A program made the position numbers and the translations under genes. From Pterobdella sp. o SKG-2022 (taxonomy: Eukaryota; Annelida; Clitellata; Hirudinida; Piscicolidae): a DNA stretch of 64,000 bases. The DNA lies in NCBI GenBank assembly GCA_964035795.1, contig CAXIVU010000259.1, positions 62,001-126,000 on the forward strand, read 5' to 3'. Shown in pieces: positions 15,001 through 30,000 of the stretch (position 1 is its first letter; every line of letters starts with the position of its first letter). The notes beneath the pieces are model-generated. The model was not told the DNA's origin, did no database searches, and was given only the letters and a program-made list of their open reading frames with translations.

Positions 15001-18000
15001 ACTACAATAACTGTAACAACAACTTCATTGGCTACAGCTACAACAGTTTCGACAACGATTGCAACATCAACGCAAACAACAACTGTTATTATGACAACAA
15101 CGACAGAAATGTTGTCTAAATCTACGCCAACAGTTACTACTGTAGAAACAACAACGCCAACTACAATAACTGTAACAACAACTTCATTGGCTACAGCTAC
15201 AACAGTTTCGACAACGATTGCAACATCAACGCAAACAACAACTGTTATTATGACAACAACGACAGAAATGTTGTCTAAATCTACGCCAACAGTTACTACT
15301 GTAGAAACAACAACGCCAACTACAATAACTGTAACAACAACTTCATTGGCTACAGCTACAACAGTTTCGACAACGATTGCAACATCAACGCAAACAACAA
15401 CTGTTATTATGACAACAACGACAGAAATGTTGTCTAAATCTACGCCAACAGTTACTACTGTAGAAACAACAACGCCAACTACAATAACTGTAACAACAAC
15501 TTCATTGGCTACAGCTACAACAGTTTCGACAACGATTGCAACATCAACGCAAACAACAACTGTTATTATGACAACAACGACAGAAATGTTGTCTAAATCT
15601 ACGCCAACAGTTACTACTGTAGAAACAACAACGCCAACTACAATAACTGTAACAACAACTTCATTGGCTACAGCTACAACAGTTTCGACAACGATTGCAA
15701 CATCAACGCAAACAACAACTGTTATTATGACAACAACGACAGAAATGTTGTCTAAATCTACGCCAACAGTTACTACTGTAGAAACAACAACGCCAACTAC
15801 AATAACTGTAACAACAACTTCATTGGCTACAGCTACAACAGTTTCGACAACGATTGCAACATCAACGCAAACAACAACTGTTATTATGACAACAACGACA
15901 GAAATGTTGTCTAAATCTACGCCAACAGTTACTACTGTAGAAACAACAACGCCAACTACAATAACTGTAACAACAACTTCATTGGCTACAGCTACAACAG
16001 TTTCGACAACGATTGCAACATCAACGCAAACAACAACTGTTATTATGACAACAACGACAGAAATGTTGTCTAAATCTACGCCAACAGTTACTACTGTAGA
16101 AACAACAACGCCAACTACAATAACTGTAACAACAACTTCATTGGCTACAGCTACAACAGTTTCGACAACGATTGCAACATCAACGCAAACAACAACTGTT
16201 ATTATGACAACAACGACAGAAATGTTGTCTAAATCTACGCCAACAGTTACTACTGTAGAAACAACAACGCCAACTACAATAACTGTAACAACAACTTCAT
16301 TGGCTACAGCTACAACAGTTTCGACAACGATTGCAACATCAACGCAAACAACAACTGTTATTATGACAACAACGACAGAAATGTTGTCTAAATCTACGCC
16401 AACAGTTACTACTGTAGAAACAACAACGCCAACTACAATAACTGTAACAACAACTTCATTGGCTACAGCTACAACAGTTTCGACAACGATTGCAACATCA
16501 ACGCAAACAACAACTGTTATTATGACAACAACGACAGAAATGTTGTCTAAATCTACGCCAACAGTTACTACTGTAGAAACAACAACGCCAACTACAATAA
16601 CTGTAACAACAACTTCATTGGCTACAGCTACAACAGTTTCGACAACGATTGCAACATCAACGCAAACAACAACTGTTATTATGACAACAACGACAGAAAT
16701 GTTGTCTAAATCTACGCCAACAGTTACTACTGTAGAAACAACAACGCCAACTACAATAACTGTAACAACAACTTCATTGGCTACAGCTACAACAGTTTCG
16801 ACAACGATTGCAACATCAACGCAAACAACAACTGTTATTATGACAACAACGACAGAAATGTTGTCTAAATCTACGCCAACAGTTACTACTGTAGAAACAA
16901 CAACGCCAACTACAATAACTGTAACAACAACTTCATTGGCTACAGCTACAACAGTTTCGACAACGATTGCAACATCAACGCAAACAACAACTGTTATTAT
17001 GACAACAACGACAGAAATGTTGTCTAAATCTACGCCAACAGTTACTACTGTAGAAACAACAACGCCAACTACAATAACTGTAACAACAACTTCATTGGCT
17101 ACAGCTACAACAGTTTCGACAACGATTGCAACATCAACGCAAACAACAACTGTTATTATGACAACAACGACAGAAATGTTGTCTAAATCTACGCCAACAG
17201 TTACTACTGTAGAAACAACAACGCCAACTACAATAACTGTAACAACAACTTCATTGGCTACAGCTACAACAGTTTCGACAACGATTGCAACATCAACGCA
17301 AACAACAACTGTTATTATGACAACAACGACAGAAATGTTGTCTAAATCTACGCCAACAGTTACTACTGTAGAAACAACAACGCCAACTACAATAACTGTA
17401 ACAACAACTTCATTGGCTACAGCTACAACAATTTCGACAACGATTGCAACATCAACGCAAACAACAACTGTTATTATGACAACAAAGACAGAAATGTTGT
17501 CTAAATCTACGCCAACAGTTACTACTGTAAAAACAACAACGCCAACTACAATAACTGTAACAACAACTTCATTGGCTACAGCTACAACAGTTTCGACAAC
17601 GATTGCAACATCAACGCAAACAACAACTGTTATTATGACAACAACGACAGAAATGTTGTCTAAATCTACGCCAACAGTTACTACTGTAGAAACAACAACG
17701 CCAACTACAATAACTGTAACAACAACTTCATTGGCTACAGCTACAACAGTTTCGACAACGATTGCAACATCAACGCAAACAACAACTGTTATTATGACAA
17801 CAACGACAGAAATGTTGTCTAAATCTACGCCAACAGTTACTACTGTAGAAACAACAACGCCAACTACAATAACTGTAACAACAACTTCATTGGCTACAGC
17901 TACAACAGTTTCGACAACGATTGCAACATCAACGCAAACAACAACTGTTATTATGACAACAACGACAGAAATGTTGTCTAAATCTACGCCAACAGTTACT

Positions 18001-21000
18001 ACTGTAGAAACAACAACGCCAACTACAATAACTGTAACAACAACTTCATTGGCTACAGCTACAACAGTTTCGACAACGATTGCAACATCAACGCAAACAA
18101 CAACTGTTATTATGACAACAACGACAGAAATGTTGTCTAAATCTACGCCAACAGTTACTACTGTAGAAACAACAACGCCAACTACAATAACTGTAACAAC
18201 AACTTCATTGGCTACAGCTACAACAGTTTCGACAACGATTGCAACATCAACGCAAACAACAACTGTTATTATGACAACAACGACAGAAATGTTGTCTAAA
18301 TCTACGCCAACAGTTACTACTGTAGAAACAACAACGCCAACTACAATAACTGTAACAACAACTTCATTGGCTACAGCTACAACAGTTTCGACAACGATTG
18401 CAACATCAACGCAAACAACAACTGTTATTATGACAACAACGACAGAAATGTTGTCTAAATCTACGCCAACAGTTACTACTGTAGAAACAACAACGCCAAC
18501 TACAATAACTGTAACAACAACTTCATTGGCTACAGCTACAACAGTTTCGACAACGATTGCAACATCAACGCAAACAACAACTGTTATTATGACAACAACG
18601 ACAGAAATGTTGTCTAAATCTACGCCAACAGTTACTACTGTAGAAACAACAACGCCAACTACAATAACTGTAACAACAACTTCATTGGCTACAGCTACAA
18701 CAATTTCGACAACGATTGCAACATCAACGCAAACAACAACTGTTATTATGACAACAAAGACAGAAATGTTGTCTAAATCTACGCCAACAGTTACTACTGT
18801 AAAAACAACAACGCCAACTACAATAACTGTAACAACAACTTCATTGGCTACAGCTACAACAGTTTCGACAACGATTGCAACATCAACGCAAACAACAACT
18901 GTTATTATGACAACAACGACAGAAATGTTGTCTAAATCTACGCCAACAGTTACTACTGTAGAAACAACAACGCCAACTACAATAACTGTAACAACAACTT
19001 CATTGGCTACAGCTACAACAGTTTCGACAACGATTGCAACATCAACGCAAACAACAACTGTTATTATGACAACAACGACAGAAATGTTGTCTAAATCTAC
19101 GCCAACAGTTACTACTGTAGAAACAACAACGCCAACTACAATAACTGTAACAACAACTTCATTGGCTACAGCTACAACAGTTTCGACAACGATTGCAACA
19201 TCAACGCAAACAACAACTGTTATTATGACAACAACGACAGAAATGTTGTCTAAATCTACGCCAACAGTTACTACTGTAGAAACAACAACGCCAACTACAA
19301 TAACTGTAACAACAACTTCATTGGCTACAGCTACAACAGTTTCGACAACGATTGCAACATCAACGCAAACAACAACTGTTATTATGACAACAACGACAGA
19401 AATGTTGTCTAAATCTACGCCAACAGTTACTACTGTAGAAACAACAACGCCAACTACAATAACTGTAACAACAACTTCATTGGCTACAGCTACAACAGTT
19501 TCGACAACGATTGCAACATCAACGCAAACAACAACTGTTATTATGACAACAACGACAGAAATGTTGTCTAAATCTACGCCAACAGTTACTACTGTAGAAA
19601 CAACAACGCCAACTACAATAACTGTAACAACAACTTCATTGGCTACAGCTACAACAGTTTCGACAACGATTGCAACATCAACGCAAACAACAACTGTTAT
19701 TATGACAAAAACGACAGAAATGTTGTCTAAATCTACGCCAACAGTTACTACTGTAGAAACAACAACGCCAACTACAATTTCTGTAACAACAACTTCATTG
19801 GCTACAGCTACAACAGTTTCGACAACGATTGCAACATCAACGCAAACAACAACTGTTATTATGACAACAACGACAGAAATGTTGTCTAAATCTACGCCAA
19901 CAGTTACTACTGTAGAAACAACAACGCCAACTACAATAACTGTAACAACAACTTCATTGGCTACAGCTACAACAGTTTCGACAACGATTGCAACATCAAC
20001 GCAAACAACAACTGTTATTATGACAACAACGACAGAAATGTTGTCTAAATCTACGCCAACAGTTACTACTGTAGAAACAACAACGCCAACTACAATAACT
20101 GTAACAACAACTTCATTGGCTACAGCTACAACAGTTTCGACAACGATTGCAACATCAACGCAAATAACAACTGTTATTATGACAACAACGACAGAAATGT
20201 TGTCTAAATCTACGCCAACAGTTACTACTGTAGAAACAACAACGCCAACTACAATAACTGTAAGAACAACTTCATTGGCTACAGCTACAACAGTTTCGAC
20301 AACGATTGCAACATCAACGCAAACAACAACTGTTATTATGACAACAACGACAGAAATGTTGTCTAAATCTACGCCAACAGTTACTACTGTAGAAACAACA
20401 ACGCCAACTACAATAACTGTAACAACAACTTCATTGGCTACAGCTACAACAGTTTCGACAACGATTGCAACATCAACGCAAACAACAACTGTTATTATGA
20501 CAACAACGACAGAAATGTTGTCTAAATCTACGCCAACAGTTACTACTGTAGAAACAACAACGCCAACTACAATAACTGTAACAACAACTTCATTGGCTAC
20601 AGCTACAACAGTTTCGACAACGATTGCAACATCAACGCAAACAACAACTGTTATTATGACAACAACGACAGAAATGTTGTCTAAATCTACGCCAACAGTT
20701 ACTACTGTAGAAACAACAACGCCAACTACAATAACTGTAACAACAACTTCATTGGCTACAGCTACAACAGTTTCGACAACGATTGCAACATCAACGCAAA
20801 CAACAACTGTTATTATGACAACAACGACAGAAATGTTGTCTAAATCTACGCCAACAGTTACTACTGTAGAAACAACAACGCCAACTACAATAACTGTAAC
20901 AACAACTTCATTGGCTACAGCTACAACAGTTTCGACAACGATTGCAACATCAACGCAAACAACAACTGTTATTATGACAACAACGACAGAAATGTTGTCT

Positions 21001-24000
21001 AAATCTACGCCAACAGTTACTACTGTAGAAACAACAACGCCAACTACAATAACTGTAACAACAACTTCATTGGCTACAGCTACAACAGTTTCGACAACGA
21101 TTGCAACATCAACGCAAACAACAACTGTTATTATGACAACAACGACAGAAATGTTGTCTAAATCTACGCCAACAGTTACTACTGTAGAAACAACAACGCC
21201 AACTACAATTTCTGTAACAACAACTTCATTGGCTACAGCTACAACAGTTTCGACAACGATTGCAACATCAACGCAAACAACAACTGTTATTATGACAACA
21301 ACGACAGAAATGTTGTCTAAATCTACGCCAACAGTTACTACTGTAGAAACAACAACGCCAACTACAATAACTGTAACAACAACTTCATTGGCTACAGCTA
21401 CAACAGTTTCGACAACGATTGCAACATCAACGCAAACAACAACTGTTATTATGACAACAACGACAGAAATGTTGTCTAAATCTACGCCAACAGTTACTAC
21501 TGTAGAAACAACAACGCCAACTACAATAACTGTAACAACAACTTCATTGGCTACAGATACAACAGTTTCGACAACGATTGCAACATCAACGCAAACAACA
21601 ACTGTTATTATGACAACAACGACAGAAATGTTGTCTAAATCTACGCCAACAGTTACTACTGTAAAAACAACAACGCCAACTACAATTTCTGTAACAACAA
21701 CTTCATTGGCTACAGCTACAACAGTTTCGACAACGATTGCAACATCAACGCAAACAACAACTGTTATTATGACAACAACGACAGAAATGTTGTCTAAATC
21801 TACGCCAACAGTTACTACTGTAGAAACAACAACGCCAACTACAATAACTGTAACAACAACTTCATTGGCTACAGCTACAACAGTTTCGACAACGATTGCA
21901 ACATCAACGCAAACAACAACTGTTATTATGACAACAACGACAGAAATGTTGTCTAAATCTACGCCAACAGTTACTACTGTAGAAACAACAACGCCAACTA
22001 CAATTTCTGTAACAACAATTTCATTGGCTACAGATACAACAGTTTCGACAACGATTGCAACATCAACGCAAACAACAACTGTTATTATGACAACAACGAC
22101 AGAAATGTTGTCTAAATCTACGCCAACAGTTACTACTGTAGAAACAACAACGCCAACTACAATTTCTGTAACAACAATTTCATTGGCTAAAGCTACAACA
22201 GTTTCGACAACGATTGCAACATCAACGCAAACAACAACTGTTATTATGACAACAACGACAGAAATGTTGTCTAAATCTACGCCAACAGTTACTACTGTAG
22301 AAACAACAACGCCAACTACAATAACTGTAACAACAACTTCATTGGCTACAGCTACAACAGTTTCGACAACGATTGCAACATCAACGCAAACAACAACTGT
22401 TATTATGACAACAACGACAGAAATGTTGTCTAAATCTACGCCAACAGTTACTACTGTAGAAACAACAACGCCAACTACAATAACTGTAAGAACAACTTCA
22501 TTGGCTACAGCTACAACAGTTTCGACAACGATTGCAACATCAACGCAAACAACAACTGTTATTATGACAACAACGACAGAAATGTTGTCTAAATCTACGC
22601 CAACAGTTACTACTGTAGAAACAACAACGCCAACTACAATAACTGTAACAACAACTTCATTGGCTACAGCTACAACAGTTTCGACAACGATTGCAACATC
22701 AACGCAAACAACAACTGTTATTATGACAACAACGACAGAAATGTTGTCTAAATCTACGCCAACAGTTACTACTGTAGAAACAACAACGCCAACTACAATA
22801 ACTGTAACAACAACTTCATTGGCTACAGATACAACAGTTTCGACAACGATTGCAACATCAACGCAAACAACAACTGTTATTATGACAACAACGACAGAAA
22901 TGTTGTCTAAATCTACGCCAACAGTTACTACTGTAAAAACAACAACGCCAACTACAATTTCTGTAACAACAACTTCATTGGCTACAGCTACAACAGTTTC
23001 GACAACGATTGCAACATCAACGCAAACAACAACTGTTATTATGACAACAACGACAGAAATGTTGTCTAAATCTACGCTAACAGTTACTACTGTAGAAACA
23101 ACAACGCCAACTACAATAACTGTAACAACAACTTCATTGGCTACAGCTACAACAGTTTCGACAACGATTGCAACATCAACGCAAACAACAACTGTTATTA
23201 TGACAACAACGACAGAAATGTTGTCTAAATCTACGCCAACAGTTACTACTGTAGAAACAACAACGCCAACTACAATTTCTGTAACAACAATTTCATTGGC
23301 TACAGATACAACAGTTTCGACAACGATTGCAACATCAACGCAAACAACAACTGTTATTATGACAACAACGACAGAAATGTTGTCTAAATCTACGCCAACA
23401 GTTACTACTGTAGAAACAACAACGCCAACTACAATTTCTGTAACAACAATTTCATTGGCTAAAGCTACAACAGTTTCGACAACGATTGCAACATCAACGC
23501 AAACAACAACTGTTATTATGACAACAACGACAGAAATGTTGTCTAAATCTACGCCAACAGTTACTACTGTAGAAACAACAACGCCAACTACAATAACTGT
23601 AACAACAACTTCATTGGCTACAGCTACAACAGTTTCGACAACGATTGCAACATCAACGCAAACAACAACTGTTATTATGACAACAACGACAGAAATGTTG
23701 TCTAAATCTACGCCAACAGTTACTACTGTAGAAACAACAACGCCAACTACAATAACTGTAAGAACAACTTCATTGGCTACAGCTACAACAGTTTCGACAA
23801 CGATTGCAACATCAACGCAAACAACAACTGTTATTATGACAACAACGACAGAAATGTTGTCTAAATCTACGCCAACAGTTACTACTGTAGAAACAACAAC
23901 GCCAACTACAATAACTGTAACAACAACTTCATTGGCTACAGCTACAACAGTTTCGACAACGATTGCAACATCAACGCAAACAACAACTGTTATTATGACA

Positions 24001-27000
24001 ACAACGACAGAAATGTTGTCTAAATCTACGCCAACAGTTACTACTGTAGAAACAACAACGCCAACTACAATAACTGTAACAACAACTTCATTGGCTACAG
24101 CTACAACAGTTTCGACAACGATTGCAACATCAACGCAAACAACAACTGTTATTATGACAAAAACGACAGAAATGTTGTCTAAATCTACGCCAACAGTTAC
24201 TACTGTAGAAACAACAACGCCAACTACAATTTCTGTAACAACAACTTCATTGGCTACAGCTACAACAGTTTCGACAACGATTGCAACATCAACGCAAACA
24301 ACAACTGTTATTATGACAACAACGACAGAAATGTTGTCTAAATCTACGCCAACAGTTACTACTGTAGAAACAACAACGCCAACTACAATAACTGTAACAA
24401 CAACTTCATTGGCTACAGCTACAACAGTTTCGACAACGATTGCAACATCAACGCAAACAACAACTGTTATTATGACAACAACGACAGAAATGTTGTCTAA
24501 ATCTACGCCAACAGTTACTACTGTAGAAACAACAACGCCAACTACAATAACTGTAACAACAACTTCATTGGCTACAGCTACAACAGTTTCGACAACGATT
24601 GCAACATCAACGCAAACAACAACTGTTATTATGACAACAACGACAGAAATGTTGTCTAAATCTACGCCAACAGTTACTACTGTAGAAACAACAACGCCAA
24701 CTACAATAACTGTAACAACAACTTCATTGGCTACAGCTACAACAGTTTCGACAACGATTGCAACATCAACGCAAACAACAACTGTTATTATGACAACAAC
24801 GACAGAAATGTTGTCTAAATCTACGCCAACAGTTACTACTGTAGAAACAACAACGCCAACTACAATTTCTGTAACAACAATTTCATTGGCTACAGCTACA
24901 ACAGTTTCGACAACGAATGCAACATCAACGCAAACAACAACTGTTATTATGACAACAACGACAGAAATGTTGTCTAAATCTACGCCAACAGTTACTACTG
25001 TAGAAACAACAACGCCAACTACAATAACTGTAACAACAACTTCATTGGCTACAGCTACAACAGTTTCGACAACGATTGCAACATCAACGCAAACAACAAC
25101 TGTTATTATGACAAAAACGACAGAAATGTTGTCTAAATCTACGCCAACAGTTACTACTGTAGAAACAACAACGCCAACTACAATAACTGTAACAACAACT
25201 TCATTGGCTACAGCTACAACAGTTTCGACAACGATTGCAACATCAACGCAAACAACAACTGTTATTATGACAACAACGACAGAAATGTTGTCTAAATCTA
25301 CGCCAACAGTTACTACTGTAGAAACAACAACGCCAACTACAATAACTGTAACAACAACTTCATTGGCTACAGCTACAACAGTTTCGACATCGATTGCAAC
25401 ATCAACGCAAACAACAACTGTTATTATGACAACAAAGACAGAAATGTTGTCTAAATCTACGCCAACAGTTACTACTGTAGAAACAACAACGCCAACTACA
25501 ATAACTGTAACAACAACTTCATTGGCTACAGCTACAACAGTTTCGACAACGATTGCAACATCAACGCAAACAACAAATGTTATTATGACAACAACGACAG
25601 AAATGTTGTCTAAATCTACGCCAACAGTTACTACTGTAGAAACAACAACGCCAACTACAATAACTGTGACAACAACTTCATTGGCTACAGCTACAACAGT
25701 TTCGACAACGATTGCAACATCAACGCAAACAACAACTGTTATTATGACAACAACGACAGAAATGTTGTCTAAATCTACGCCAACAGTTACTACTGTAGAA
25801 ACAACAACGCCAACTACAATTTCTGTAACAACAATTTCATTGGCTACAGCTACAACAGTTTCGACAACGATTGCAACATCAACGCAAACAACAACTGTTA
25901 TTATGACAACAACGACAGAAATGTTGTCTAAATCTACGCCAACAGTTACTACTGTAGAAACAACAACGCCAACTACAATTTCTGTAACAACAACTTCATT
26001 GGCTACAGCTACAACAGTTTCGACAACGATTGCAACATCAACGCAAACAACAACTGTTATTATGACAACAACGACAGAAATGTTGTCTAAATCTACGCCA
26101 ACAGTTACTACTGTAGAAACAACAACGCCAACTACAATTTCTGTAACAACAACTTCATTGGCTACAGCTACAACAGTTTCGACAACGATTGCAACATCAA
26201 CGCAAACAACAACTGTTATTATGACAACAACGACAGAAATGTTGTCTAAATCTACGCCAACAGTTACTACTGTAGAAACAACAACGCCAACTACAATAAC
26301 TGTAACAACAACTTCATTGGCTACAGCTACAACAGTTTCGACATCGATTGCAACATCAACGCAAACAACAACTCTTATTATGACAACAACGACAGAAATG
26401 TTGTCTAAATCTACGCCAACAGTTACTACTGTAGAAACAACAACGCCAACTACAATAACTGTAACAACAACTTCATTGGCTATAGCTACAACAGTTTCGA
26501 CAACGATTGCAACATCAACGCAAACAACAACTGTTATTATGACAACAAAGACAGAAATGTTGTCTAAATCTACGCCAACAGTTACTACTGTAGAAACAAC
26601 AACGCCAACTACAATAACTGTAACAACAACTTCATTGGCTACAGCTACAACAGTTTCGACAACGATTGCAACATCAACGCAAACAACAACTGTTATTATG
26701 ACAACAACGACAGAAATGTTGTCTAAATCTACGCCAACAGTTACTACTGTAGAAACAACAACGCCAACTACAATAACTGTAACAACAACTTCATTGGCTA
26801 CAGCTACAACAGTTTCGACAACGATTGCAACATTAACGCAAACAACAACTGTTATTATGACAACAACGACAGAAATGTTGTCTAAATCTACGCCAACAGT
26901 TACTACTGTAGAAACAACAACGCCAACTACAATAACTGTAACAACAACTTCATTGGCTACAGCTACAACAGTTTCGACAACGATTGCAACATCAACGCAA

Positions 27001-30000
27001 ACAACAACTGTTATTATGACAACAACGACAGAAATGTTGTCTAAATCTACGCCAACAGTTACTACTGTAGAAACAACAACGCCAACTACAATAACTGTAA
27101 CAACAACTTCATTGGCTACAGCTACAACAGTTTCGACAACGATTGCAACATCAACGCAAACAACAACTGTTATTATGACAACAACGACAGAAATGTTGTC
27201 TAAATCTACGCCAACAGTTACTACTGTAGAAACAACAACGCCAACTACAATAACTGTAACAACAACTTCATTGGCTACAGCTACAACAGTTTCGACAACG
27301 ATTGCAACATCAACGCAAACAACAACTGTTATTATGACAACAACGACAGAAATGTTGTCTAAATCTACGCCAACAGTTACTACTGTAGAAACAACAACGC
27401 CAACTACAATTTCTGTAACAACAACTTCATTGGCTACAGCTACAACAGTTTCGACAACGATTGCAACATTAACGCAAACAACAACTGTTATTATGACAAC
27501 AACGACAGAAATGTTGTCTAAATCTACGCCAACAGTTACTACTGTAGAAACAACAACGCCAACTACAATAACTGTAACAACAACTTCATTGGCTACAGCT
27601 ACAACAGTTTCGACAACGATTGCAACATCAACGCAAACAACAACTGTTATAATGACAACAACGACAGAAATGTTGTCTAAATCTACGCCAACAGTTACTA
27701 CTGTAGAAACAACAACGCCAACTACAATAACTGTAACAACAACTTCATTGGCTACAGCTACAACAGTTTCGACAACGATTGCAACATCAACGCAAACAAC
27801 AACTGTTATTATGACAACAACGACAGAAATGTTGTCTAAATCTACGCCAACAGTTACTACTGTAGAAACAACAACGCCAACTACAATTTCTGTAACAACA
27901 ACTTCATTGGCTACAGCTACAACAGTTTCGACAACGATTGCAACATTAACGCAAACAACAACTGTTATTATGACAACAACGACAGAAATGTTGTCTAAAT
28001 CTACGCCAACAGTTACTACTGTAGAAACAACAACGCCAACTACAATAACTGTAACAACAACTTCATTGGCTACAGCTACAACAGTTTCGACAACGATTGC
28101 AACATCAACGCAAACAACAACTGTTATTATGACAACAACGACAGAAATGTTGTCTAAATCTACGCCAACAGTTACTACTGTAGAAACAACAACGCCAACT
28201 ACAATTTCTGTAACAACAACTTCATTGGCTACAGCTACAACAGTTTCGACAACGATTGCAACATTAACGCAAACAACAACTGTTATTATGACAACAACGA
28301 CAGAAATGTTGTCTAAATCTACGCCAACAGTTACTACTGTAGAAACAACAACGCCAACTACAATAACTGTAACAACAACTTCATTGGCTACAGCTACAAC
28401 AGTTTCGACAACGATTGCAACATCAACGCAAACAACAACTGTTATTATGACAACAACGACAGAAATGTTGTCTAAATCTACGCCAACAGTTACTACTGTA
28501 GAAACAACAACGCCAACTACAATAACTGTAACAACAACTTCATTGGCTACAGCTACAACAGTTTCGACAACGATTGCAACATCAACGCAAACAACAACTG
28601 TTATTATGACAACAACGACAGAAATGTTGTCTAAATCTACGCCAACAGTTACTACTGTAGAAACAACAACGCCAACTACAATTTCTGTAACAACAACTTC
28701 TTTGGCTACAGCTACAACAGTTTCGACAACGATTGCAACATCAACGCAAACAACAACTGTTATTATGACAACAACGACAGAAATGTTGTCTAAATCTACG
28801 CCAACAGTTACTACTGTAGAAACAACAACGCCAACTACAATAACTGTAACAACAACTTCATTGGCTACAGCTACAACAGTTTCGACATCGATTGCAACAT
28901 CAACGCAAACAACAACTCTTATTATGACAACAACGACAGAAATGTTGTCTAAATCTACGCCAACAGTTACTACTGTAGAAACAACAACGCCAACTACAAT
29001 AACTGTAACAACAACTTCATTGGCTATAGCTACAACAGTTTCGACAACGATTGCAACATCAACGCAAACAACAACTGTTATTATGACAACAACGACAGAA
29101 ATGTTGTCTAAATCTACGCCAACAGTTACTACTGTAGAAACAACAACGCCAACTACAATAACTGTAACAACAACTTCATTGGCTACAGCTACAATAGTTT
29201 CGACAACGATTGCAACATCAACGCAAACAACAACTGTTATTATGACAACAACGACAGAAATGTTGTCTAAATCTACGCCAACAGTTACTACTGTAGAAAC
29301 AACAACGCCAACTACAATAACTGTAACAACAACTTCATTGGCTACAGCTACAACAGTTTCGACATCGATTGCAACATCAACGCAAACAACAACTGTTATT
29401 ATGACAACAAAGACAGAAATGTTGTCTAAATCTACGCCAACAGTTACTACTGTAGAAACAACAACGCCAACTACAATAACTGTAACAACAACTTCATTGG
29501 CTACAGCTACAACAGTTTCGACAACGATTGCAACATTAACGCAAACAACAACTGTTATTATGACAACAACGACAGAAATGTTGTCTAAATCTACGCCAAC
29601 AGTTACTACTGTAGAAACAACAACGCCAACTACAATAACTGTAACAACAACTTCATTGGCTACAGCTACAACAGTTTCGACAACGATTGCAACATCAACG
29701 CAAACAACAACTGTTATTATGACAACAACGACAGAAATGTTGTCTAAATCTACGCCAACAGTTACTACTGTAGAAACAACAACGCCAACTACAATTTCTG
29801 TAACAACAACTTCATTGGCTACAGCTACAACAGTTTCGACAACGATTGCAACATTAACGCAAACAACAACTGTTATTATGACAACAACGACAGAAATGTT
29901 GTCTAAATCTACGCCAACAGTTACTACTGTAGAAACAACAACGCCAACTACAATAACTGTAACAACAACTTCATTGGCTACAGCTACAACAGTTTCGACA

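Noticed and set aside
22108..22266. Possible stop at the CTAAAG in copy 140 (and its twin, copy 148)
   Set aside because: In frame it reads GCT AAA GCT, Thr30 to Lys; the TAA is out of frame.
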